A stretch of DNA of 15,787 nucleotides from DASWHD01 sp036393335 (GTDB lineage Bacteria > CG2-30-53-67 > CG2-30-70-394): positions 1 to 15,787 of the forward strand of contig DASWHD010000148.1 in assembly GCA_036393335.1 (NCBI GenBank), read 5' to 3'. Under the pieces are notes generated by a model, which saw only the letters and a program-made list of their open reading frames with translations, did not search any database and was not told where the DNA came from. The translations under genes were made by a program, and so were the position numbers. This document shows, piece by piece, positions 7,160 through 12,674 of the stretch; positions within the stretch are counted from its first letter, which is position 1, and each line of letters opens with the position of its first letter.

Positions 7160-7963
7160 ATGGCCCTCGCCACCGCACCCGTCGTGACCCCCCGACCCGT
7201 GGCCGTTCACCTCCTCGGCGCCAAGGTGGTAGGGGGGGTGCATCACGCCGCCGGCAGCACCGCCCTCCTCCTCCACGCAGTGGCGCGCCTGGCGGCCCTG
7301 CGGCGGCCGCCGGTGCGCACCGTCCTCCTGCGCCAGGTCTATTTCTCCGGGATCGAGGCCCTGGAGACGGTGGCGATCGTCTCCGCCGTGATGGGGGTGG
7401 TGATCGTCACCCAGGTGGTGGGCTTGGCGGGGGCATCCAGCCTCACCGGTAAGGTGTTGGTGTGGACCGTGGTGCGCGAGATCGCACCGCTGCTCGTGGC
7501 CATCCTGATGGTGGCGCGCAGCGTTCCCGCAGTGGCCACGGAGCTCGCCTCCATGACCCTGCACCGCGAGGTGGACACCCTGTGGGCGGCGGGGATCGAC
7601 CCGATCGCCTACCTGATCCTGCCGCGCATCCTGGGCATGACCCTGAGCGTGGTCGCTCTCACCCTCTACTGTCAGGTCGTCGCCATCGCCGGCGGCCTCG
7701 CCCTCGCCGCCCTGGCGGTGGATCTCCCCCCCCTCCACCAACTGTGGGCGGTGGGACAAGAGCTCCACCCCTGCGATCTGGGGATCTCCCTCATCAAAGG
7801 GCTGCTCTTCGGGCTGGGGATCGCCACCGCTGCGTGCCACCACGGTTATCGGCCCCACACCTCCGCCACCCAGATCCCCCAGGCGGCCACCGGCGCGGTG
7901 ATGCACGCCCTGCTATTCCTCTTCCTCACCGACGGGGTCGTGACCTTCCTCACCCTGCCATGA
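7160..7963 (+). CDS. MlaE-like ABC transporter permease (MCE system)
   Basis: This 267-residue membrane protein has about five to six hydrophobic helices. The characteristic MlaE segment is at about residues 120-157: ARSVPAVATELASM followed by AAGIDPIAYLILPR, the region that contacts the ATPase in MlaFEDB complexes. The family moves phospholipids between the inner membrane and periplasm. It starts 12 nt after cpdA without a strong Shine-Dalgarno, so it probably depends on upstream translation. Its stop overlaps the next start (ATGA). The coupling-helix region is well kept although the partner ATPase-like protein encoded next is degenerate. No mlaC, mlaB or mlaA homologue is seen nearby. Confidence 0.87.
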   Translation: MALATAPVVTPRPVAVHLLGAKVVGGVHHAAGSTALLLHAVARLAALRRPPVRTVLLRQVYFSGIEALETVAIVSAVMGVVIVTQVVGLAGASSLTGKVLVWTVVREIAPLLVAILMVARSVPAVATELASMTLHREVDTLWAAGIDPIAYLILPRILGMTLSVVALTLYCQVVAIAGGLALAALAVDLPPLHQLWAVGQELHPCDLGISLIKGLLFGLGIATAACHHGYRPHTSATQIPQAATGAVMHALLFLFLTDGVVTFLTLP

Positions 7964-8619
7964 TCCGCTTTCTCGACGTGTGCTGTGCCGACCTGGAGGG
8001 GGTCACCTTCGAGGTGGTCACCGGGGAGTGCACCCGGGTCGCCCTCGCCTCGGCAGAGACCCGCAGCGCCCTGGTGCGCGCCCTGCTGGGGCTGGAGCGG
8101 CCGCGGGCGGGCCACGCCCTGCTCCTGGAGCACGAGGTGACCGCCTGCCCGCCGGCGCAGGCGCGCACGCTCCTCGCCCGCACCGGCGTGGTATGGGCTG
8201 GGGGCGGCCTGGTGAGCAATCTCCAGGTCGGGAACAACCTCCTCCTGCCCTTCGCCTACCACCATGGCCGGCCAGGGCCGGAGGTGGAGGCACGGGCCCG
8301 TGCCCTGTGTGAGGTCCTGGGGCTGGAGACCTCGGATGCGGCCCTGGGCCGGCTCCCCGCCGAGCTATCGCCCACCGAGCGGTGTTTGGCGGGCGTGGTG
8401 CGGGCGTGGCTGACCGACCCCGAGGTCATGATCTACGAAGGGGTGCTGGACGGTCTGGCCACCGATCGGGCACGAGGGGTGGCCGAGGTGGTCTGCGCCC
8501 GCCACTGCAGGGGCCCCACCACCCTCTGGTTGACCGCCGACGACCGTGCCCCGCAACCCGCGATGGCCGCCCTCGCCCTGCGCCAAGAGGGCCACCGCCT
8601 GGTGGAGGGAGCCCCATGA
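7960..8619 (+). CDS. Degenerate MlaF-like ABC ATPase subunit (predicted non-catalytic)
   Basis: This 219-residue protein aligns by position and layout with MlaF-type ATP-binding proteins, but every nucleotide-handling motif is altered. The Walker A position (about 28-37) reads ALASAETRSA, with no GxxGxGK and no lysine. The Q-loop region reads VWAGGGLVSN (79-88). The signature reads ELSPTE instead of LSGGQ (136-140). Walker B reads VMIYEGVLDGL with the Asp-Glu pair lost (156-166). The switch His is replaced in WLTADD (190-195). The frame is open, overlaps both neighbours by 4 nt and keeps GC-rich coding character, so it is a maintained gene rather than a pseudogene. It may be a structural partner, with a catalytic ATPase supplied in trans. 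Family placement rests on genomic context plus residual similarity. Confidence 0.8.
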   Translation: MIRFLDVCCADLEGVTFEVVTGECTRVALASAETRSALVRALLGLERPRAGHALLLEHEVTACPPAQARTLLARTGVVWAGGGLVSNLQVGNNLLLPFAYHHGRPGPEVEARARALCEVLGLETSDAALGRLPAELSPTERCLAGVVRAWLTDPEVMIYEGVLDGLATDRARGVAEVVCARHCRGPTTLWLTADDRAPQPAMAALALRQEGHRLVEGAP

Positions 8620-9569
8620 GAGAGACCGATCCCCGTTTCGTCCACCTGGAGTGGAAGGTGGGCGTTTTCCTGGTGTTCGCCGCTGCGCTGGTGGTGGTAG
8701 TGGTGGTCGGCGCGGGCGTGCAGCAGGGCCTCTTCCGTGCCAAGGCCCAACTCTACCTGTCGGCCGCCAGCGGCACCGGGCTCCGCCAGGGGATGGCGGT
8801 GAAGCTGCAGGGCTTCACCATCGGCCGCCTCACCCACCACACCCTGCGCGACGTCTCGCGCGTGGAGGGGACCATCGCCATCGACCGCCGCTACCTGCAC
8901 TGGCTGCGCGCCGACAGCCGGGCCAACCTGGTGCCGGAGGGGATGCTGGGCGAGATGGCAATCGACCTCACCCCCGGCTCCGCCGGCGCCCCGCCTCTAG
9001 CCGAGGGAGACCATCTCTCCCTGGACCGCAAGGCAGGGCTGGCGGACCTGCTGGCCGAGGTGGACACGGTGCGAGCCCTGCTTGCCGACCTTCGCCAGGG
9101 GGGCATCCTCGGGACCTTGCGCAACCTCGGTCAGATCTCCACGGAGATGCTCGCCTCCGGGGCCCACCTCGAACAGGTGCTCGACCGGGTGGAGGAGACC
9201 GCCGCCCACATGGACCGGCTGATCGCCCAGACCGAAGGGACCGTCGCACACACCGACCGCACGGTGGCCCACACGAACGACCTTCTCGACGCGATGGAGA
9301 CCACCACGCAACGGGTGGCGCGGATGGCTACGGGGCTGGAGGAAAAGCTCCCTACCCTGATCGCGCGCACCGATCAGCTCCTCGCCCGCCTGGAGACCAC
9401 CGCCACCGCTCTCGCCGACGCGAGCCGCAACGCTCCGGAGCTCGTGCGCCAGACCGAGGCGCTGCTCGATCAGACCCGGGCCGTGCTCACCGACACCCGG
9501 GCGGTGCTCGCTGCCATCGGCGACATCTGGCCGATCCGCTCCCACCTGAAGAACAAGAGCACGCCCTGA
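8616..9569 (+). CDS. MlaD/MCE-domain lipid-binding protein
   Basis: This 317-residue protein has a single N-terminal membrane anchor (about residues 15-36), an MCE domain (about 40-120, with GTGLRQGMAVKLQGFTIGRL and LVPEGMLGEMAIDL), then a long helical region rich in Thr, Ala and Leu heptads (about 150-300). MCE proteins form rings on the periplasmic side that carry lipids to or from the MlaE permease; the long helix suggests a needle or tunnel-type extension. The start overlaps the previous stop (ATGA). It is the last gene of the run; a 13-bp palindrome (9572-9584) follows, but there is no convincing terminator. It is longer than E. coli MlaD (about 180 residues) because of the helical tail. 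Confidence 0.9.
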   Translation: MRETDPRFVHLEWKVGVFLVFAAALVVVVVVGAGVQQGLFRAKAQLYLSAASGTGLRQGMAVKLQGFTIGRLTHHTLRDVSRVEGTIAIDRRYLHWLRADSRANLVPEGMLGEMAIDLTPGSAGAPPLAEGDHLSLDRKAGLADLLAEVDTVRALLADLRQGGILGTLRNLGQISTEMLASGAHLEQVLDRVEETAAHMDRLIAQTEGTVAHTDRTVAHTNDLLDAMETTTQRVARMATGLEEKLPTLIARTDQLLARLETTATALADASRNAPELVRQTEALLDQTRAVLTDTRAVLAAIGDIWPIRSHLKNKSTP

Positions 9570-9604
9570 GGCGGCATGATGCCGGCGGTAGCGATCTCAT
9601 CCCA

Positions 9605-9646
9605 TTGATATATATCTTTGACTGAATATGTAGATCGCGATAGGGT
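9605..9646 (+). promoter_or_regulatory. Promoter/operator-like sequence of ArsR copy 2
   Basis: TTGATATATATC (9605-9616) with the GATATATATC palindrome, a -35-like TTGACT (9618-9623), a 17-bp spacer and a -10-like TAGGGT (9641-9646) reproduce the block before copy 1. Positions 53-75 and 9605-9627 differ at only two bases. The -10-like box again ends 6 nt before the ATG without a Shine-Dalgarno. Cross-regulation by the two repressors is likely, as their recognition helices are identical. Confidence 0.52.
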
Positions 9647-9652
9647 CCCGCC

Positions 9653-9970
9653 ATGGATATCGAGAGCAAGGCCCAGCTCCTGCGGGTGGTCGCCCACCCG
9701 ACCCGGCTGCGGATCATCGAACGGCTGGCGGCGGAGGGGGAACCCCTGTGCGTCTCCGACCTGGAGCCCGACCTCGGGATCCCCCAGCCCAACGTCTCCC
9801 AGCACCTGGCGGTGCTGCGCAAGGCTGGGGTCGTGGACTTCTACGTCGACGGTCGCCTGCGCTGTTACTTCCTCAAGGACCCGCGCATCGCCGAGCTGGT
9901 CGCCCTGTTGGACCAAGAGGCGGCGGCGGAGCTGTCGCCCCCCACCTGTTGCACCGCGAAGGTGCCGTAA
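9653..9970 (+). CDS. ArsR-family winged-helix repressor, copy 2
   Basis: This 105-residue ArsR/SmtB-type regulator is nearly identical to the gene at 102 over residues 1-60. Cysteines are C33 (PLCVSDL), C71 in the wing (RLRCYFLKD) and C99-C100 at the C terminus. C33 aligns with the first Cys of the ArsR ELCVCDL metal motif, the second being Ser here, so a classical arsenic site is incomplete. With DsrE and YeeE/YedE genes downstream, a sulfide, persulfide or selenium-related signal is a reasonable guess. It is followed 15 nt later by the DsrE-like gene and is presumed to control that sulfur gene run. Confidence 0.9.
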   Translation: MDIESKAQLLRVVAHPTRLRIIERLAAEGEPLCVSDLEPDLGIPQPNVSQHLAVLRKAGVVDFYVDGRLRCYFLKDPRIAELVALLDQEAAAELSPPTCCTAKVP

Positions 9971-9985
9971 CCCCCGGAGGCCGCC

Positions 9986-10345
9986 ATGACCGAGCGCTAC
10001 CTGCTGATCATCACCCACGCCAAGGACGACGAGGACCGGGCCAACGCCGCCTTCGGCTTCGCCGCCGCCCTGGTGAGCGAGGGCCACGAGGTGACCGTCT
10101 TCTTCCTGTTCGACGGGGCGAACCTCGCCCGCCGCGGGGTGGCGGAGACCATCGCCGGCCGCAACTACGCCCCGGTGCGCGACCTGTTGCCCGTGCTGCG
10201 CGAGGCGCAGGTGGAGTTCATGGTGTGCGGCGCCTGCGCCAAGACCTACGGCATCACCGAGACCGACCTGATCGACGGCTGCCAGATCGTCCACATCCCC
10301 ACGGTGGTGGCCCTCATGCCGGGCCGCCAGACCCTCACCTTCTGA
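9986..10345 (+). CDS. DsrE-family sulfur-relay protein
   Basis: This 119-residue protein has the DsrE/DsrF fold pattern: an N-terminal strand RYLLIIT, helix, strand VTVFFLF, and the conserved cysteine motif VCGACAKTYGI with C81 and C84, plus C99. DsrE-family proteins carry persulfide sulfur between partners in the cytoplasm of sulfur-metabolising bacteria. A strong Shine-Dalgarno (GGAGG) precedes the ATG. It follows ArsR copy 2 directly. The broken copy behind ArsR copy 1 shows that this pair was once a unit in both places. The partner and the direction of sulfur transfer cannot be told from sequence. Confidence 0.88.
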   Translation: MTERYLLIITHAKDDEDRANAAFGFAAALVSEGHEVTVFFLFDGANLARRGVAETIAGRNYAPVRDLLPVLREAQVEFMVCGACAKTYGITETDLIDGCQIVHIPTVVALMPGRQTLTF

Positions 10346-10372
10346 GCCACCCACATGGCGTCACCGGTTCGG

Positions 10373-10550
10373 ATCCGCAGATGACGCAGATGGACACAGA
10401 TTGCAGGGGTTACCGTTGTGGATGGTCGCGAAAAACCCCCGCAGACACGGCCTACGGGGATCTCGTTCTCCAGCTTGACAGACCGCTCCTGGTGCCACGG
10501 CGTCCTTGGACGAGACCCCCAATCTGCGCCCATCTGCGTCATCTGCGGAT
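10373..10550. repeat. 178-bp element with 31-bp terminal inverted repeats
   Basis: The left arm at 10373-10403 begins ATCCGCAGATGACGCAGATG. The right arm at 10520-10550 is its reverse complement; the outer 20 bp are perfect and the full 31 bp have two mismatches. The arms contain the short repeated word GCAGAT. The interior has no credible gene. The element fills most of the gap between the DsrE gene and the YeeE/YedE gene and ends 21 nt before the latter's ATG, where no Shine-Dalgarno is seen. I find no clear target-site duplication. It could be a MITE-like non-autonomous element or an interspersed repeat; when transcribed it could form a long hairpin. Confidence 0.75.
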
Positions 10551-10571
10551 AAAAAATCGTCTTCGCGTGCG

Positions 10572-11576
10572 ATGAGCCTCACCTCCCTCCTCTCCGGTGC
10601 CGCCCTCGGCTTTGCCTACGGCTATGCCGCCCACCGCGGGCGGTTCTGACTCAACTCCGGCTTCCGCGACCTCCTGGTCAGGAGGAGCTTCACCAAGGTC
10701 CACACCCTGTGGCTGGCGGTGGCGGTGCAGATGGCGGTGGTGCCCCTGCTGGCCGCCGCCGGCTGGGTGGCGTTGCCGGAGATGCCGTTCCATGCCGGGC
10801 GGGCCGTGGCCGGGGGGCTGATCTTCGGCATCGCCATGGCCCCGGCCGGCGGCTGCGGCGCCGGGGTGTGGCAGCACGTGGGGGAGGGGCGGCTCGCCTC
10901 CCTCGCGGCGGTGGCCGGTTTCACCCTGGCCATCGGCGCCATCGCCCACTTCGCGGCGGCCACTGGCGGCAACGCGGTCGTTCCGCCACCGGCCCCGCCG
11001 CGTCTGGCCGGCCTCCCCCTGTGGGCCGTAACTTTGCCGGTGGCGATCCTCCTCTTTCTTGGGGCCACGCGCCTGGCACCGTCGGCCGCCGCCAAGGGGG
11101 CCTGGACCTGGCAACCCACCGGCCTCGCCATCGGCGTGGTGGGGGTCGCCGCCTGGGCCCTGGCGGGGATCGATGGCCGCGGCTACGGCCTGGCGATCAT
11201 CCCGGGCAACATCGCCTGGTTCGAGGCCCTGCTCCGCTTCGACTACGGCCGCCTCGATGCGGCGGCCGCCCTGGTGGTGGCGGTGACGGCAGGGGCCCAT
11301 GTAGCCGCCCGGATCGACGGCCAGTTCAAGTGGTCGGCCGCCTCGCCGCGCCAGCTCGCCACCGCCTTTGCCGGCGGCATCGGGCTGGGGGTCGGCGGCG
11401 CCCTGGCGGCGGGGTGCACCGTCGGCCTCGGCCTCAGCGCGACGCCACTGCTGGCGCCCGGCGCCCTGCTCTTCGTCCCCGCCGCCCTCCTCGGGAGCTG
11501 GATTCTCCCCCTGATCCAGCGCCTGCGCCGCGATGGCGCGGATGAAGCGGGCGCACAACCCTCGGAGGTGCGCTGA
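10572..11576 (+). CDS. YeeE/YedE-family sulfur/selenium transporter with in-frame UGA at a conserved Cys (candidate selenoprotein)
   Basis: Reading through a TGA at 10647-10649 gives a 334-residue membrane protein that starts MSLTSLLSGAALGFAYGY and continues RGRF-(UGA)-LNSGFRD. In YeeE/YedE (DUF395) proteins this motif is normally RxRFC, so the UGA sits exactly on a conserved Cys, residue 26. The other two family cysteines are present: C95 in APAGGCGAGVW and C282 in GALAAGCTVGLGL. The spacing resembles thiosulfate transporter TsuA (from memory C22, C91, C293). No other stop or frameshift occurs. A small hairpin with a GGUC loop lies 26 nt after the UGA, as in bacterial SECIS elements. The alternatives are a nonsense mutation or a sequencing error; a downstream restart would lose the first helix and essential Cys. 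The gene overlaps the next ATG by 1 nt. Confidence 0.8.
10647..10649 (+). other. In-frame UGA, predicted selenocysteine codon
   Basis: TGA is codon 26 of the YeeE/YedE-family frame, flanked by codons for RGRF before and LNSGFRD after, which match the conserved family motif with Cys at this place. Recoding as Sec needs SelA/B/C/D elsewhere in the genome, which this window cannot show. A one-base change from TGC or TGT would also produce it. Confidence 0.7.
10670..10685 (+). promoter_or_regulatory. Candidate bacterial SECIS hairpin
   Basis: CCTCCT (10670-10675) pairs with AGGAGG (10680-10685) around the loop GGTC (10676-10679), a 6-bp upper stem. A possible lower GC pair lies beyond a small internal loop. 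The loop begins 27 nt after the UGA and opens with two G residues. Both features match the general bacterial SECIS rule (loop about 16-37 nt from UGA, G in the first two loop positions), and GGUC recalls the E. coli fdhF loop. The lower stem is weak, so this is a candidate only. Confidence 0.55.
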
Positions 11577-11813
11577 TGGAAGGTGCCATCCGTCTGGGCA
11601 GCGCCCTCGCGATCTTCACCGCCATGGCCCTCTGGGAGTGGCGCCGGCCTCGCCTCACCCTCGCCCAGAGCCGCGGCAGCCGCTGGCCCGCCAACCTGGG
11701 GATCACCGTCCTGGACCTGGCGCTGGTGCGCCTCACCGTGGGCGCGGCGGCGGTGGGAGCGGCTTTTTTCTTGGCTCATCCGGGAATTCTGGGGACGGTG
11801 ACCGTAGCCACCC
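11576..11813 (+). pseudogene. N-terminal remnant of a sterol desaturase/fatty-acid hydroxylase-like gene
   Basis: The ATG overlaps the stop of the transporter gene (TGATG). The first 70 or so codons (WEWRRPRLTLAQSRGSRWPANLGITVLD) resemble the N terminus of bacterial sterol desaturase-family membrane proteins, including the WRRP and RWPANLG motifs. Those enzymes are usually about 250 residues or more with several His boxes; none exists here. The frame runs into a REPIN at 11814 and ends at 11920 in repeat-derived sequence, and the next gene starts at 11984, so most of the gene is gone. Functional loss is inferred from the absent catalytic part. Confidence 0.65.
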
Positions 11814-11885
11814 GTAGGAGCGAGCTCGCTCGCGAATGGCGCGGGCGGGCGTTGCTGTCGGTTCGCGGGCAAGCCCGCTCCTACA
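11814..11885. repeat. REPIN (pair of inverted REP sequences)
   Basis: GTAGGAGCGAGCTCGCTCG (11814-11832, continuing CGAA) and TTCGCGGGCAAGCCCGCTCC (11862-11881, continuing TACA) are two REP palindromes in inverted orientation, separated by 25 nt. They closely resemble extragenic REP sequences of Pseudomonas and related gammaproteobacteria. Such pairs are spread by RAYT transposases; none is in this window. The element lies inside the desaturase-like remnant and probably arrived after or with its truncation. Confidence 0.85.
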
Positions 11886-11983
11886 GCCGGGGGGTGATTG
11901 CCCGCCGGGGTTGGGGATGAAGCAACGGCGCCCTGGCGAACCTTCCCTACCGCATTCCACATCCAGCCATCGGAGACCCGGCG

Positions 11984-12337
11984 ATGAGCAAGACCCTGTT
12001 CATTCTCAACGACCCGCCCTACGGCACGGAGCGCAGCTACAACGCCCTGCGCCTGGCCGGCGCCCTCGCCAAGCGTGAGGGCGAGGAGGTGCGCGTGTTC
12101 CTCATGGGCGACGCCGCGGCCTGCGCCAAGGCGGGGCAGAAGGTGCCCCAGGGCTACTACAACCTGGAGCTGATGCTGCGCTCGGTCACCCGGCGCGGCG
12201 GCGAGGTCGGGGTGTGCGGGAACTGCATGGAGCCGCGCGGCATCACCGACCCGGAGCTGGCCGCGGAGACCTACCGCAGCACCCTCGACGAGCTCACCGA
12301 CTGGGCCCAGTGGGCCGACCGCGTCTTGGTCTTCTAA
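11984..12337 (+). CDS. DsrE-family sulfur-relay protein, second paralogue
   Basis: This 117-residue protein has the DsrE-family layout: TLFILNDPPYGTERSYNALR at the N terminus, strand VRVFLMGDAAACAKAG with C47, and the cysteine motif VCGNCMEPRGI (C78, C81). Its CxxC occupies the same place as VCGAC in the DsrE-like protein at 9986, but the two are otherwise divergent. A Shine-Dalgarno-like GGAG lies about 10 nt before the ATG. It probably handles persulfide (or selenide) sulfur in the cytoplasm. It opens a group with the small HMA-like gene and the multiheme cytochrome gene, separated by gaps of 47 and 53 nt. Confidence 0.88.
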   Translation: MSKTLFILNDPPYGTERSYNALRLAGALAKREGEEVRVFLMGDAAACAKAGQKVPQGYYNLELMLRSVTRRGGEVGVCGNCMEPRGITDPELAAETYRSTLDELTDWAQWADRVLVF

Positions 12338-12384
12338 GGGAGGGATAATGGTGATTGGGAGATCCTTTTCACCAGGAGAAGACC

Positions 12385-12621
12385 ATGGGACACATCGACC
12401 TACCCGACGTCCTGTTGCACATCGACGAGACCCTGGATCATGCCCGGCTGAAGGCGATCGAAGATCGGCTCAGGCAGGAGCCGGGGGTGATCAGCGTCGC
12501 CTTCCACGACGACAAGCCGCACGTGATGGTCGTGACCTACGACCCGCAGGAGACCCGCAGCACTCGCATCCTCGAGACGGTCACAACGCAGGGCGTACAC
12601 GCAGAGCTGGTCGGTCTTTAG
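12385..12621 (+). CDS. Small HMA-like (ferredoxin-fold) protein lacking CXXC
   Basis: This 78-residue protein has an apparent beta-alpha-beta-beta-alpha-beta order (DVLLHIDE, helix HARLKAIEDRLRQ, strand VISVAFHDD, strand VMVVTYDP, helix RSTRILETVTT, strand AELVGL). That matches heavy-metal-associated domains, and PGVISVAF is typical of them. The metal-binding CXXC expected in the first loop is absent; there are no cysteines at all. Candidate ligands are His residues (H3, H12, H19, H40, H46). The start is set by AGGAGA about 6 nt upstream of the ATG. Function unknown; a binding or adaptor role beside the sulfur-relay and cytochrome genes is a guess. Confidence 0.72.
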   Translation: MGHIDLPDVLLHIDETLDHARLKAIEDRLRQEPGVISVAFHDDKPHVMVVTYDPQETRSTRILETVTTQGVHAELVGL

Positions 12622-12674
12622 CGCTTATTAGCATAGGGCCCCCCCGCGGCGATTGATCAGAGCACAGGTCGTCG

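Noticed and set aside
9572..9584. Palindrome CGGCATGATGCCG after the MCE gene as a terminator
   Set aside because: The centre is too small for a hairpin loop and no T-run follows; the function is unclear.
10373..10550. Repeat element as a CRISPR array
   Set aside because: There are only two arms, in inverted orientation, and no regular spacers.
10597..10821. Alternative-frame ORF crossing the TGA region, as an explanation for a frameshift rather than recoding
   Set aside because: Its sequence is Pro/Trp/Arg shadow; both sides of the TGA are already in one frame, so no shift is needed.
10719..11576. Transporter read only from a GTG downstream of the TGA
   Set aside because: It would remove the first helix and the conserved Cys-motif region; family similarity begins at 10572, so the read-through frame is preferred.
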